Below, one piece after another: positions 1-9,744 of a stretch of DNA of 64,000 bases. Numbering within the stretch: the stretch's first letter is position 1; each line of letters begins with the position of its first letter. A program made the position numbers and the translations under genes. Below the pieces are notes generated by a model. The model worked only from the letters and a program-made list of their open reading frames with translations. It was not told the DNA's origin and did no database searches. The stretch is from positions 1 through 64,000 of the forward strand of contig NZ_CACOFR010000011.1 of the NCBI RefSeq assembly GCF_902626525.1, given 5' to 3'. This DNA comes from an uncultured Prochlorococcus sp. GTDB taxonomy: Bacteria > Cyanobacteriota > Cyanobacteriia > PCC-6307 > Cyanobiaceae.

Positions 1-33
1 TTTGGTACAGTAAAAAATATAACTTTAAAAACT

Positions 34-657
34 TTGACTTTTCAATTCAAAAGAAAAATATCTCTTTTATCTGAGAAGAATAAAAAACAGAAATCTATAG
101 GATACGCTAGAGCAATAGATGGTGAAAGTTTTTACTTAGATGAACAAATACAAAATTTAAAAAATGAAGGTTGTTATTTAATATTTTCTGAACTCTTAAG
201 TATTGATGCAGAGATAAAGCCCGAATTTAAAAAAGCCTTAAACGCTTTATCAAAAGGACATGAATTAGTCATAACAAATCTAGATCGGGCGTTTTCCAGT
301 AAAAATGAATGCATAAGAATAATAGATAAACTTTTAAATCAAGATATTCAATTACGAACATTATCTGGATTCCTTTCCCCAAAAAATTCCACAAATACAT
401 CGTCTTTAATTTTTAATATTTTATATGAATTAGATAATTTAGATAGTGAGAGCCTAAGAGAAAGAAAAAAAGAAAACATTCTAAAAAGAAAATTGATGGG
501 TAATAATTTAGGAGGGAGGCCTAAGATAAGTCCCTTAAAAGAATCTTTAGTAATAAGATTGCGCGATGAGGGCTATTCATATCGATCAATTAGGGCACAA
601 ACAGGAATAGCCTTATCAACTATTAGAAGAGTAATCTTAGAAGGAGAAGAAAATTAA
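34..657 (+). CDS. Degenerate serine recombinase (resolvase/invertase)-like protein
   Basis: The N-terminal half resembles the resolvase catalytic fold: IGYAR (residues 22-26), DEQIQNLKNEGC (36-47) and the LDR motif (83-85). The C-terminal segment, about residues 168-203, looks like the helix-turn-helix of Hin-type recombinases (IRLRDEGYSYRSIRAQTG). The position normally holding the nucleophilic Ser after YAR-V is Ile28, and the second Arg of the DRLGR motif is Ser88, so strand cleavage looks unlikely; a DNA-binding or regulatory role is inferred. The start given is a TTG, but the frame is open to the window edge, so the true start may lie upstream. The next gene begins 1 bp after its stop, suggesting co-transcription. 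Confidence 0.6.
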   Translation: MTFQFKRKISLLSEKNKKQKSIGYARAIDGESFYLDEQIQNLKNEGCYLIFSELLSIDAEIKPEFKKALNALSKGHELVITNLDRAFSSKNECIRIIDKLLNQDIQLRTLSGFLSPKNSTNTSSLIFNILYELDNLDSESLRERKKENILKRKLMGNNLGGRPKISPLKESLVIRLRDEGYSYRSIRAQTGIALSTIRRVILEGEEN

Positions 658-658
658 C

Positions 659-871
659 ATGAAAAAAAAAGAACTTGAAAATCTTATTAAAGAAAATATT
701 AAAGATACAGCACTACGTATTTATCAATTAGATAAAAAAGATAGAAATAGCTTATTGGCAGAATATAGAGAATGGATTCTGAATGACTTAGATTTTGAAG
801 AAGTAATGATGTTGCCTTATGAAGCCTATACTGACAAATTAGATACTAAATTTTTAGACGATTCACTTTAG
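659..871 (+). CDS. Small hypothetical protein, 70 aa
   Basis: I do not recognise this family. The protein is short, charged and predicted soluble, with a Lys/Glu-rich helix-like N-terminus and an acidic C-terminus. It has no signal peptide, membrane segment or cysteine motif. Its ATG lies immediately after the stop of the recombinase-like gene, so the two probably share a transcript and may act together. It ends overlapping the 3' end of the convergent beta-lactamase-like gene by 4 bp. Confidence 0.5.
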   Translation: MKKKELENLIKENIKDTALRIYQLDKKDRNSLLAEYREWILNDLDFEEVMMLPYEAYTDKLDTKFLDDSL

Positions 872-1776
872 TCTTTAATAATATATTTCATATTAAATTC
901 ATAAACTTCTTTTGCTATTAAGGGTAAGAAAAAAGTATCTTTGGAGTATTTTTCACCATCACAAAAAACGACTAATAAAGTTTGTAAAGATTGACTATTA
1001 ATCCACCAAGCAGAATCATGCCTTACTTCAGACATTAAGCCTGCTTTACTCCAAAGATTAATGCTTTCTGGTAATCCGGCGCCTAAAAAACCATCTATTT
1101 GATTAAGAGAATCGTTTTTAAGAACAACTTTACTTAAATTTCTTTTTAAAAAATTCCTTAAATTTAAGTCATTTTTTTGATAATTAATATGAATCATAAT
1201 TTGCTCCAAAATTCGTGCAGCGGAATCAGTTGTCATTTTATTTCTATTTTTATTTTTAAATCCATAAAATTCTTTTTCACGGCCAAATGGTCCATCATCC
1301 CAAGTCTTCTGACAGCAATTAATACCATTCAATTCCTCCCAATTTAAATCATGCAGCCAATCATTTATTATACTTCTTTGAAATTTCCAATTATCCCATA
1401 ATTCCCCTTCAATACGCGGTCCGCTTGTGGTTCCTGTAAGCAAATCAATTAAAAAACTTGTTGCATTATTACTCGATAATGACAACATTTTGCTTACAGC
1501 ATTAATGATTTCATCTGTTAATAACAATCGTCCTTTTTTAATCCAATGAAATGCAGCAAAACCATAAACCAACTTGACGATACTGGCGGGATAAATCATT
1601 TTTTTGTTATTGATACCAAATCCAAAACCTTTAAATATACTTTTATTTGTACTTTTATAATTGATCCAAGTTATAGCAATATCTTCTATTGAAAAATCTT
1701 TATTATAAGAACATACTCTTCCCAAAATATCATTCAGGGCTAGACCCATCTCTTTGCTTAAATAGTAGAAAGACAT
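868..1776 (-). CDS. Class A beta-lactamase-like serine hydrolase
   Basis: The protein carries the penicillin-recognising hydrolase signature: SxxK at Ser65-Ile-Val-Lys68, an SxN-type motif at Ser102-Asn-Asn104, and a K-x-G at Lys244-Ala-Gly246. Length (302 aa) fits the class A beta-lactamase/D-Ala-D-Ala peptidase-like family. The substrate is unknown; in a marine picocyanobacterium a role in peptidoglycan peptide processing is more likely than drug resistance, but that is inference. No clear signal peptide is seen at the annotated start. The start codon is 3 bp from that of the divergent NlpC/P60 gene; a second Met at residue 10 is a possible alternative. Confidence 0.75.
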   Translation of the reverse strand: MSFYYLSKEMGLALNDILGRVCSYNKDFSIEDIAITWINYKSTNKSIFKGFGFGINNKKMIYPASIVKLVYGFAAFHWIKKGRLLLTDEIINAVSKMLSLSSNNATSFLIDLLTGTTSGPRIEGELWDNWKFQRSIINDWLHDLNWEELNGINCCQKTWDDGPFGREKEFYGFKNKNRNKMTTDSAARILEQIMIHINYQKNDLNLRNFLKRNLSKVVLKNDSLNQIDGFLGAGLPESINLWSKAGLMSEVRHDSAWWINSQSLQTLLVVFCDGEKYSKDTFFLPLIAKEVYEFNMKYIIKD

Positions 1777-1779
1777 TTT

Positions 1780-2538
1780 ATGAAAAATTATAAAGACCCT
1801 ATCTCACTATTTAAACAAACAAATTTTTCAAAGACTATTTGGTGGAAATTAAAAGTTAATATTTCTGGATATCAAAATGAAAAAGAGACTAAGTTAGTAA
1901 CAGAAATTTTTAAAAATAGGATTTTTAAACTTCTTTACCCAAATATTCACCAACAAACCAAAAATTTTTCAAGGATTTTAATTCAACTATATGAAGATGG
2001 ATACATTTGTTGGATAAGTTTAGATGGATTGATTATTGAAAAATGTGAGTTAAGAAAAATAGAGAATTTAAAATATGAGCAGTCATTTATCAAGGGAAAA
2101 ATTCCTTCGATTCTAAAATGGATTCAGGATCAATCTGAGTTGACGAATGAATATCTTTGGGGAGGTACAATAGGACCTAATTTTGATTGTTCCGGGCTCA
2201 TTCAGACTGCTTTTTTCTTACATAATATTCATATACCTCGAGACTCTTATCAAATAAAAAGTTTTTGTAAACACCTTTTTTATTTCAAAGAATCTTATTC
2301 ATCTCTTCAACCAGGCGATCTTTTATTTTTTGGAATTAATAAAAAATGTGATCATATTGGAATCTACAGGGGTGGGGGATTGTATTATCATTGTTCTGGC
2401 AAAGAGTTTGGTAGAAATGGAATAGGATTAGATAACCTAAAAGAATCTAACGATAAAATCTCATTGCACTATAAATCTAAACTTATTTCTGCAGGAAGAG
2501 TAATAAGAAGATACAGATGGGATAGAACTATACGTTAG
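1780..2538 (+). CDS. NlpC/P60 family peptidoglycan endopeptidase
   Basis: The C-terminal domain, about residues 105-245, has the NlpC/P60 cysteine peptidase layout: Cys137 in FDCSGLIQ, His192 in CDHIGIY and His204 in YYHCSG, preceded by the typical Y-WGG. The N-terminal ~90 residues resemble a bacterial SH3-like wall-binding region, but weakly. The family cleaves gamma-D-glutamyl-diaminopimelate bonds in peptidoglycan stem peptides. It sits back to back with a beta-lactamase-like gene, which suggests a paired cell-wall function. No signal peptide is evident. The 3' end faces psaL. Confidence 0.85.
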   Translation: MKNYKDPISLFKQTNFSKTIWWKLKVNISGYQNEKETKLVTEIFKNRIFKLLYPNIHQQTKNFSRILIQLYEDGYICWISLDGLIIEKCELRKIENLKYEQSFIKGKIPSILKWIQDQSELTNEYLWGGTIGPNFDCSGLIQTAFFLHNIHIPRDSYQIKSFCKHLFYFKESYSSLQPGDLLFFGINKKCDHIGIYRGGGLYYHCSGKEFGRNGIGLDNLKESNDKISLHYKSKLISAGRVIRRYRWDRTIR

Positions 2539-2568
2539 AAAATAAAAATTTCTTCATTTTTTGTAAAA

Positions 2569-3168
2569 TCAACCAGTAGTCCAAATATTTTTAATTATTG
2601 GCATGATGGTATCCAAGTGGAGAGTTCCAACTAGTAGCCAAGCAAACACTGCTCCTCCACAGCCTCCTAACCAGAACCCACTTGTAAAATCAGCCCATCC
2701 AGACCTTGTAAATAAATCCTTTGGTGGATTATTTACGGTAGCATCTGGCGGTTGAACATTTGGCGCTTTCCCAGGAGCATTGTATAGAACTAAAAGTGCC
2801 GTCAAAATATGAACTGCTCCAATAGCGGCGAGAAGTCCTGCTGTTAGTGCAAATTCAGAATTTCTTAGTGGACCAGTCATAGTGAAAGGACCATATAAGA
2901 GATATCCAAAAGCAGCTCCAGTTTCTAAACCCCTAAAATTTGGAGATATACCTTCTCTATAAAAAGGCAAATTATTAATAAAAGCTTTTGTAAAATAGCC
3001 ACTATTAACTGGAGTAGCTAAATTACCTACACATGGATCATCAACTGTTTTTACTGACCATTGCTCTGCAACACCAATATCATTTGGCTGAACAGAATTA
3101 TCTATATATTTTTCATCAAACTTTATAGAATTCGTTGATTCAGAGAATGATTTTTGAAAGTCGCTCAT
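2569..3168 (-). CDS. psaL: Photosystem I reaction center subunit XI (PsaL)
   Basis: PsaL is a thylakoid membrane subunit that forms the core of cyanobacterial PSI trimers. The sequence shows the PsaL hallmarks: the [10 protein letters not shown] stretch near residues 48-57, an [17 protein letters not shown] segment, and hydrophobic membrane segments in the middle ([19 protein letters not shown]) and at the C-terminus ([12 protein letters not shown]). At 199 aa it matches the family. It lies 27 bp downstream of psaI on the same strand, and the pair is probably one operon. Confidence 0.97.
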   Translation of the reverse strand: MSDFQKSFSESTNSIKFDEKYIDNSVQPNDIGVAEQWSVKTVDDPCVGNLATPVNSGYFTKAFINNLPFYREGISPNFRGLETGAAFGYLLYGPFTMTGPLRNSEFALTAGLLAAIGAVHILTALLVLYNAPGKAPNVQPPDATVNNPPKDLFTRSGWADFTSGFWLGGCGGAVFAWLLVGTLHLDTIMPIIKNIWTTG

Positions 3169-3195
3169 TTTTTTAATAGTTTAGTGTTTAATAAT

Positions 3196-3309
3196 TTATT
3201 CAGTTGCTGTTATAAATCTTCCAATCAATACGATAAAAACAGCAGGCATTGCTATACCAATTAATGGAACAAAAATTGAAGGTAAAAGGCTCGGCAAATC
3301 AGATGGCAT
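3196..3309 (-). CDS. psaI: Photosystem I subunit VIII (PsaI), 37 aa
   Basis: Translation of the minus strand gives a 37-residue protein beginning MPSDLPSLLPSIFVPLIG and ending GRFITATE. It has one hydrophobic membrane helix with the L-P-x-I-x-V-P-L-x-G pattern typical of PsaI. PsaI sits next to PsaL in PSI and stabilises it. The gene precedes psaL in the same direction. It is easily missed because of its length; ATG start and TAA stop are both clear. Confidence 0.9.
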   Translation of the reverse strand: MPSDLPSLLPSIFVPLIGIAMPAVFIVLIGRFITATE

Positions 3310-3401
3310 AGTTCTTTAAACATCTTTAAACACTCTAGTATTTATCTCAGAAATAGTGTTAATTTTATTACTGGATGATATAAAAATTATTAACTTTTTA
3401 C

Positions 3402-3794
3402 ATGGTAAATTTTTTTGCAATAATGCTTATTATTTTTATAGGATTTTTAATCATATTTTTTAAACCAAGAAACTTTAAAAATTTAATCAAGATAAAAAGA
3501 ATTCATCCTAATAAATTTAGACTAGACAATAAAAATAATATTAATTATTTATCTAATAAAAATAGTTTTTCTTACAAACATGAAGAAAAAAAATACTCAG
3601 AATTTTATAAAAATTCTCAAAAAAACAAAATGTTTACTCTTTTTAAAGGTGATACAAAAGATAAATTAAAAGCACTAAAAATTGCGGAAGAATTAGCTGA
3701 TAAATCAACATTACCAATCTTAAGAAAAGGCTTAAGAGATATTTCTCCAGAGGTAATAGAAATATCAGCTTTGTTAATTAGAAAATTCAAATAA
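3402..3794 (+). CDS. Hypothetical single-membrane-helix protein with HEAT-like C-terminus
   Basis: I do not recognise a named family. The N-terminus (residues 1-22) is a strongly hydrophobic helix, probably a membrane anchor, followed by a basic, Asn/Lys-rich linker. The last ~45 residues (DKLKALKIAEELADKSTLPILRKGL and following) have the two-helix periodicity of a HEAT-type repeat, suggesting protein binding. It is an isolated plus-strand gene between psaI and a glycosyltransferase, ending 4 bp from the latter's stop. Function is unknown. Confidence 0.6.
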   Translation: MVNFFAIMLIIFIGFLIIFFKPRNFKNLIKIKRIHPNKFRLDNKNNINYLSNKNSFSYKHEEKKYSEFYKNSQKNKMFTLFKGDTKDKLKALKIAEELADKSTLPILRKGLRDISPEVIEISALLIRKFK

Positions 3795-3798
3795 AAGT

Positions 3799-4761
3799 TC
3801 AATTTTTATTTGTACTAATAATTGATCTAATTCTGTAAATTGGTCGGCTTTGACTTTCATGATATGTCCTTATTAAAAGTTCACTTAATAATCCAAAACT
3901 GAATAGTTGGACCCCAGCGATTCCTAATATTAATGAAAACATTAACATTGGACGATTTCCTATATCCTCACCCATTATTTTTAAAACTATCAAATAAGAA
4001 CTCATTATAAGGCTTATAAATATACTTATAATTCCCGCGAAACCAAATCCATACATAGGTCTTGTTAAAAATTTAGTCATAAACCAAACAGTCAGTAAAT
4101 CCATTAAAACTCTAAAAGTTCTATCAATTCCATATTTACTAGATCCATATTTCCTGCTTCTATGATTTACTTTAATTTCCTTAATTCTTGCACCTTCAAT
4201 ATTGGCTAAAACTGGTAAGAACCTGTGAAGTTCTCCATATAGCTTAATATCATCTACTATTTCTTTTTTAAAGGCCTTTAATGAACATCCATAGTCATGC
4301 AGCTTCAAACCTGTTACTTGAGCTATTAACTTATTCGCTAGTTTCGATGGTATTTTCCTATTAATTAATTTATCTTTTCTATCAAACCTCCATCCACAAA
4401 TCAAGTCATAGCCATTATTAATTTCTGAAATTAACTTAGGAATATCATTTGGGTCATTCTGTAAATCACCATCCAAAGTAATTACAATATCTCCTCTAGA
4501 ATTATCAAAGCCAGCTGACATTGCCGCTGTTTGTCCATAATTTTTGCGTAGAGAAATTACTGACAATTCTTTAATTTCGAGTGTTAGTTTTTTTAATACT
4601 CTATGTGTATTGTCTTTAGAACCATCATTCACAACAATCAATTCAAAATTGAATTTATGATCTGACATTATACTTATAACTTCATCCAATAAATAGCTAA
4701 TGCTTTCACTTTCATTGAAAACAGGGATAATAATAGAAACTAATTGATTTATATCTGACAT
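3799..4761 (-). CDS. Membrane GT2 family glycosyltransferase (DPM1/GtrB-like)
   Basis: The N-terminal ~230 residues form a GT-A type 2 glycosyltransferase: VSIIIPVFNE at 8-17, VVNDGSKDNT near 44-53, and the metal-binding LDGDLQNDP. The C-terminal ~80 residues contain two membrane helices (FAGIISIFISLIMSSYLIVL and MFSLILGIAGVQLFSFGLL). This layout matches polyprenyl-phosphate sugar transferases such as GtrB/ArnC, which load a sugar on a lipid carrier for cell-surface glycans. The donor sugar cannot be deduced. The gene lies downstream of the psaAB terminator. Confidence 0.85.
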   Translation of the reverse strand: MSDINQLVSIIIPVFNESESISYLLDEVISIMSDHKFNFELIVVNDGSKDNTHRVLKKLTLEIKELSVISLRKNYGQTAAMSAGFDNSRGDIVITLDGDLQNDPNDIPKLISEINNGYDLICGWRFDRKDKLINRKIPSKLANKLIAQVTGLKLHDYGCSLKAFKKEIVDDIKLYGELHRFLPVLANIEGARIKEIKVNHRSRKYGSSKYGIDRTFRVLMDLLTVWFMTKFLTRPMYGFGFAGIISIFISLIMSSYLIVLKIMGEDIGNRPMLMFSLILGIAGVQLFSFGLLSELLIRTYHESQSRPIYRIRSIISTNKN

Positions 4762-4811
4762 ATTTATTAGATTATAATCCTATAATTTTAACTTAATTTA
4801 GAAAAATAAAA

Positions 4812-4846
4812 TTTAACAAAAAAAATCACCACAAAAGTGGTGATTT
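4812..4846 (-). terminator. Rho-independent terminator of psaAB
   Basis: There is a perfect 10-bp stem (AAATCACCAC at 4823-4832 pairing with GTGGTGATTT at 4837-4846) with an AAAA loop. On the minus strand it is followed by five further T residues and then GTTAAATTTT. It starts 20 bp past the psaB stop, the right place to end the psaAB transcript before the glycosyltransferase gene. Confidence 0.85.
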
Positions 4847-4865
4847 ATTTTCTATTAAAAAATTT

Positions 4866-7094
4866 TTAACCAAACTTTCCTGAAGTTGAAGCGATTACAA
4901 ATGCACCAAATGTAAGAATATTTCCTATTGTGAAATGTGCTAATCCAACTAATCTAGCTTGAACAATTGAGAGAGCAACTGGCTTGTCTCTCCATCCAAC
5001 AAGGTTAGCTATTGGAGTGCGCTGATGTGCCCAAACTAAAGTTTCGATTAATTCTTGCCAATAACCGCGCCATGATATTAAGAACATGAAGCCAGTAGCC
5101 CAAACTAGATGACCAAATAAGAACATCCAGGCCCAAGGAGATAAAGAATTTACTCCGAATGGATTATATCCATTAATAAGTTGAGCAGAGTTTAGCCAAA
5201 GATAATCCCTAAACCAACCCATTAAATATGTTCCTGATTCATTGAACTGAGCAACATTTCCTTGCCATATTGCCAAATGTTTCCAATGCCAGTAGAAAGT
5301 TACCCATGCTATTAAATTCAATGCCCAGAACATAGCTAAATACATAGCATCCCAAGATGAACTATCACACGTACCGCCTCTTCCTGGTCCATCACAGGGG
5401 AATGCATAACCCAAATCTTTCTTATCAGGGATTAATTTTGTTCCTCTAGCATCAAGAGCTCCTTTAATAAGAATTAATGCAGTTGTATGAAGTCCTAGTG
5501 CTATAGCATGATGCACAAGGAAATCAGCAGGACCAATAGGTAAGAAAGCACTTAATGCATCTTGCCTATTAATTAAGTCCATCCAGTAATGATTACCAGG
5601 TAATGAATTAGCTGCAACGCTAGCAGCACTTGAAGGATCAGACAGTAAAGCATTAAAGCCATACATCATTTTTCCTTGAGCAGCTTGAACAAACTGAGCA
5701 AATACAGGCTCAATTAAAATTTGCTTTTCAGGATTACCAAAAGCTACTACAACATCATTGTGTACATAGATACCTAATGTGTGAAAACCTAATAGCATTG
5801 TTACCCAACTAAGATGACTTATTAAAGCCTCTTTAGTTCCTAATACCCTTGCTAAAACATTATCTTTATTTAGTTCAGGATCATAATCCCTTACAAAAAA
5901 TATGGCTCCATGAGCAAAAGCTCCAACCATCAAAAACATAGCTATATATTGATGATGAGTATACAGAGCTGATTGTGTTGTGTAATCTCTTGCTATAAAT
6001 GCGTATGATGGAAGTGCTCCCATATGTTGAGCAACTAATGAAGTGGCGACGCCAAGAGCAGCCAATGCTAAACCTAGTTGGAAGTGAAGGGAATTAGTAA
6101 CTGTTTCATAGAGACCATCGTGATTTATACCAAAACTTCCTTTATGAGGATCTAAGGGATGTCTTGTATTGTGAGCTTCTGTAATCTCTTTAAGACTATG
6201 ACCAATACCAAAAGTATTTCTGTACATATGTCCAGCTATTATAAAGACTGTACCTATAGCTATATGATGATGTGCGATATCTGTTAGCCATAAAGCTTCA
6301 CTTTGTGGATGCAGACCTCCTAAAAACGTAAAGATAGCTGTACCAGCTCCTTCTGCTGTTCCAAAAACTTGATCTAATGAGTCAGGATTTTGTGCATATG
6401 CACCCCAATTAAGAGAGAAGAAAGGACCTAAGCCGGCAGGATGCGGAAGGACGGTTAACCAATTATCCCAACCTACATGAATGCCTCTAGACTCTGGAAT
6501 TGCTACGTGAACTAAATGTCCTGTCCAAGCAATACTGCTAAATCCAAACAATACTGCAAGATGATGGTTCAATCTAGATTCATTATTTTTGAACCAAGCA
6601 AGTGAGGGTCTAAATTTTGGTTGTAAATGTAACCAACCGGCAAATAAAGTCCAACAAGCCAAAATACTCATAAATATAGAAGCTTGGAATAACTGTTCAT
6701 TAGTTCTCATTCCAATTGTGTACCACCAATGGTAAAGACCTGAATAAGCTATGTTGACTGGGCCATTAGCTCCAGCTTGGGTCATTGCTTCAGTAATTCC
6801 AGATCCGAAGTGAGGATCCCATATTGCATGGGCAATCGGACGAACATGAGTTGGATCGAGAACAAACTGCTCAAAATTACCTTGCCATGCAATATGGAAT
6901 AAATTACCTGCCACCCATAGGGCAATTATTGCAAGATGTCCGAAATGTGTAGAAAACAGCTTTTGGTAAAGCTTTTCTTCAGTCATACCATCATGACTTT
7001 CAAAGTCATGAGCAGTAGCTATTCCATACCATATTCTGCGGGTTGTTGGGTCCTGAGCTAGACCCTGGTTAAATGATGGAAATTTTGTTGCCAT
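4866..7094 (-). CDS. psaB: Photosystem I P700 apoprotein A2 (PsaB)
   Basis: PsaB is one half of the PSI heterodimer that binds P700, the A0/A1 cofactors and half of the F_X [4Fe-4S] cluster. The F_X cysteine loop [12 protein letters not shown] is present near residues 559-570, along with many membrane-embedded His-rich helices (for example [15 protein letters not shown] and the RNTFGIGH loop). At 742 aa it is full length. It follows psaA by 27 bp and is followed by a strong terminator, so psaA-psaB form the usual operon. Confidence 0.98.
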   Translation of the reverse strand: MATKFPSFNQGLAQDPTTRRIWYGIATAHDFESHDGMTEEKLYQKLFSTHFGHLAIIALWVAGNLFHIAWQGNFEQFVLDPTHVRPIAHAIWDPHFGSGITEAMTQAGANGPVNIAYSGLYHWWYTIGMRTNEQLFQASIFMSILACWTLFAGWLHLQPKFRPSLAWFKNNESRLNHHLAVLFGFSSIAWTGHLVHVAIPESRGIHVGWDNWLTVLPHPAGLGPFFSLNWGAYAQNPDSLDQVFGTAEGAGTAIFTFLGGLHPQSEALWLTDIAHHHIAIGTVFIIAGHMYRNTFGIGHSLKEITEAHNTRHPLDPHKGSFGINHDGLYETVTNSLHFQLGLALAALGVATSLVAQHMGALPSYAFIARDYTTQSALYTHHQYIAMFLMVGAFAHGAIFFVRDYDPELNKDNVLARVLGTKEALISHLSWVTMLLGFHTLGIYVHNDVVVAFGNPEKQILIEPVFAQFVQAAQGKMMYGFNALLSDPSSAASVAANSLPGNHYWMDLINRQDALSAFLPIGPADFLVHHAIALGLHTTALILIKGALDARGTKLIPDKKDLGYAFPCDGPGRGGTCDSSSWDAMYLAMFWALNLIAWVTFYWHWKHLAIWQGNVAQFNESGTYLMGWFRDYLWLNSAQLINGYNPFGVNSLSPWAWMFLFGHLVWATGFMFLISWRGYWQELIETLVWAHQRTPIANLVGWRDKPVALSIVQARLVGLAHFTIGNILTFGAFVIASTSGKFG

Positions 7095-7121
7095 TGAATA
7101 AAAAAGGTAAAGATCAGGTAA

Positions 7122-9404
7122 TTAGCCCAGCCCGAAAAGGCGAGCGTGGAAGAATGCCCAAGTAGTAGCAATACCTCCAACAAGGAAGTGTGTAACTCCT
7201 ACAGCACGACCTTGAGTGATTGATAGAGCTCTTGGTTGTATTGTTGGCGCAACTTTTAATTTGTTATGAGCCCAAACAATGGATTCAAAAAGTTCTTGCC
7301 AATATCCTCTACCGCTGAACAAAAACATTAAACTAAATGCCCAGATGAAATGTGCTCCTAAGAACATCAAACCGTACATGCTTATTGATTGTCCATAACT
7401 TGTTAATACTTGAGATGCTTGTGCCCACAAGAAGTCTCTAAGCCATCCGTTAATTGTAATAGAACTTTGTGCAAAGTTACCTCCAGTAAGACCCCAGACA
7501 TCACTTTGCATTTTCCATGAGAAGTGGAATATGACTATTGAAATACAGTTATACATCCAGAATAGACCAAGGAACACGTGGTCCCAAGCAGAAACCTGGC
7601 AAGTACCTCCTCTTCCAGGGCCATCACAAGGAAATCTAAAACCTAGTGAAGCTTTATCAGGAATTAGACGGGAGTTTCTAGAGTATAGAACCCCTTTTAG
7701 AAGAATTAATACACAGACATGGATTTGGAAAGCATGTATGTGATGAATCATTAAGTCAGCAGTACCAAGTGGTATTGCCTTCATAGCAATTTTTCCACCT
7801 ATAGTGATAGTCTCTCCATTAAATACTTGACTTACTCCATTCCCTTCAAGAAGTGTTGTACCAATACCCGAGGATTGAATATTTTGTACCCACTGTGCAA
7901 AAACAGGTTGTAATTGAATTGCTTTATCACTAAACATATCTTGAGGTCTACCTAATGCCCTCATAGTATCGTTATGAATATATAGACCAAAGCTATGAAA
8001 ACCTAACCACATACAAACCCAGTTTAGATGGCTTATTAGAGCATCTCTGGCTTTGAGTATTCTATCTAAAACATTACCGATATTTTTTGCTGGGTCATAA
8101 TCTCTAACCATAGCAATTGCTGCGTGTGCTCCTGCTCCAACTATGAACAAGGCACCAATCCACATATGGTGAGTAAAGGTTCCTAAAACAGTCATATAAT
8201 CAATTGCCATGTACGGGTAAGGAGGCATTGCATACATATGATGAGAAATTATTATTGATAAAGAACCAAGCATTGCCAAGTTGACAGATAATTGAGCATG
8301 CCTACTCTCTGCCATAAATTCGAAAAGGCCTTGATGACCCTTAGGAGCCGGGAATAAAATTGGATCTCCTTGATGTGAATCTAATATTTCTTTCATACTA
8401 TGACCAATACCGTAATTGGTTCTGTACATATGACCAGCGATTATAAATAAAACTGCTATTGCTAGGTGATGATGAGCAATATCAGTCATCCAAAGGCTTC
8501 CAGTGACTGGATTTAGTCCACCTTTGAATGTTAAAAAGTCTGTAAAAGCAAACCAGTTTAAACTAAAGAAATTACCTGTACCACTGGCTAATCCTGGGAA
8601 TATCTGACCAACTATTTGAGGATCACAAAGCTGATGAGGCATAGGCATATCAGCAATTGTTGCTATTTCTTTACCATTAATTATTAATGGAGTTCCCGCA
8701 TCAATAGCATCTAATAAAGCAGCGGTAGGCGCGCCAATATGAATACAATGCCCCGCCCAAGCTAGAGAACCTAAACCTAAAAGTCCCGCAAGATGATGAT
8801 TCATCATAGATTCTACATCTTGGAACCATTCCATTTTTGGAGCTGCTTTATGATAGTGGAAGATCCCCGCATGAAGCATTAGAGCAGCCATAACGACTGC
8901 TCCGATAGCTAAAGCCATTAATTCTGACTCATTTGTTATTCCCCAAGCTCTCCACATTTGGAAAATACCTGAACTTATTTGAATTCCGTTATAGTTTGCT
9001 CCTAAATCCCCGTTTAGCATTTCTTGACCAACAATTGCCCACACTTGTTGTGCACCAGGTTTCACATGTGTTGGATCAGCTAACCAACCTGCATAGTTTG
9101 AAAATCTAGCGCCATGGAAAAATGCAGCACTCATCCATATAAAAATTACAGCTAGGTGTCCGAAATGGGCTGAAAATATCTTTCTTGTTGATTCTTCTGC
9201 GTCTCCAGAATGGACATCAAAATCATGAGCGTCTGCATGTAAGTTCCAGATCCATGTTGTAGTTTTAGGACCCTTAGATAACTTACTTGACCAGAAACCT
9301 GGTTTATCTAGTTTGGCAAAATCAATAGGCTTTGGATCAGCTTTAACAGGTGATTCCAAAATCTTTTTGTTTTTTTCTCCACTTTCTGGTGGGCTGATGG
9401 TCAT
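7122..9404 (-). CDS. psaA: Photosystem I P700 apoprotein A1 (PsaA)
   Basis: PsaA pairs with PsaB to form the PSI reaction centre. The F_X-binding loop [12 protein letters not shown] is present in the C-terminal third, and the protein has the eleven-helix, His-rich pattern of the family (for instance [19 protein letters not shown]). Length 760 aa is normal. The ATG lies in a spacious 340-bp divergent region shared with the CbiG-CobJ gene, which holds an inverted repeat and a hairpin described separately; light-dependent control there is likely but not shown. Confidence 0.98.
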   Translation of the reverse strand: MTISPPESGEKNKKILESPVKADPKPIDFAKLDKPGFWSSKLSKGPKTTTWIWNLHADAHDFDVHSGDAEESTRKIFSAHFGHLAVIFIWMSAAFFHGARFSNYAGWLADPTHVKPGAQQVWAIVGQEMLNGDLGANYNGIQISSGIFQMWRAWGITNESELMALAIGAVVMAALMLHAGIFHYHKAAPKMEWFQDVESMMNHHLAGLLGLGSLAWAGHCIHIGAPTAALLDAIDAGTPLIINGKEIATIADMPMPHQLCDPQIVGQIFPGLASGTGNFFSLNWFAFTDFLTFKGGLNPVTGSLWMTDIAHHHLAIAVLFIIAGHMYRTNYGIGHSMKEILDSHQGDPILFPAPKGHQGLFEFMAESRHAQLSVNLAMLGSLSIIISHHMYAMPPYPYMAIDYMTVLGTFTHHMWIGALFIVGAGAHAAIAMVRDYDPAKNIGNVLDRILKARDALISHLNWVCMWLGFHSFGLYIHNDTMRALGRPQDMFSDKAIQLQPVFAQWVQNIQSSGIGTTLLEGNGVSQVFNGETITIGGKIAMKAIPLGTADLMIHHIHAFQIHVCVLILLKGVLYSRNSRLIPDKASLGFRFPCDGPGRGGTCQVSAWDHVFLGLFWMYNCISIVIFHFSWKMQSDVWGLTGGNFAQSSITINGWLRDFLWAQASQVLTSYGQSISMYGLMFLGAHFIWAFSLMFLFSGRGYWQELFESIVWAHNKLKVAPTIQPRALSITQGRAVGVTHFLVGGIATTWAFFHARLFGLG

Positions 9405-9744
9405 CTAGCACCTCTAAGTAATAAGTCTTTAAGTAGATTTTCTGAACCCAAAGCCTACATTTATTAATAGTAAACTTTTTAGGTACGAACCAATCAAAAT
9501 AAAAAATTTGGTTACCAAAAATAATAGGCGAAGGATTCTTTGATCATGTGACAAAGTAACAAATGTTTCACTCTTTGTTACTTTTCGTTTTTTTTGTAAG
9601 ATCTATTAATATGACTGGGCTTTGAGTATATATACCCAATTCAATAGGTAAATATCTTAAATATTTTTTTATATTTCAGTAAAAAAAATTCTTCCTTTAC
9701 ACTTTCAAGATATAATTTCAACATAACAAAAATTTGATCTCAAG
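9405..9744. promoter_or_regulatory. psaA / cbiG-cobJ divergent intergenic region
   Basis: This 340-bp gap must hold the psaA promoter (minus) and the CbiG-CobJ promoter (plus). It contains a dyad at 9482-9516, with AACCAA pairing to TTGGTT and a 3-bp extension GGT/ACC across a bulge, and a terminator-like hairpin at 9553-9595. I cannot place -10/-35 boxes with confidence. Confidence 0.5.
9553..9595 (+). terminator. Orphan intrinsic terminator between psaA and cbiG-cobJ
   Basis: A perfect 11-bp stem (AAAGTAACAAA at 9553-9563 with TTTGTTACTTT at 9574-9584) has a 10-nt loop and is followed by TCG and eight T residues on the plus strand. No plus-strand gene ends upstream of it. It may therefore end a short RNA started in the psaA upstream region, or act as an attenuator in the CbiG-CobJ leader. 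Confidence 0.6.

Noticed and set aside
868-1776. Antibiotic-resistance beta-lactamase
   Set aside because: The SxxK fold is shared with many peptidoglycan peptidases and unknown hydrolases; the context does not support resistance.
7531-7743. Plus-strand frame of 70 codons within psaA
   Set aside because: It is the complement of a conserved psaA region and has no gene-like features of its own.
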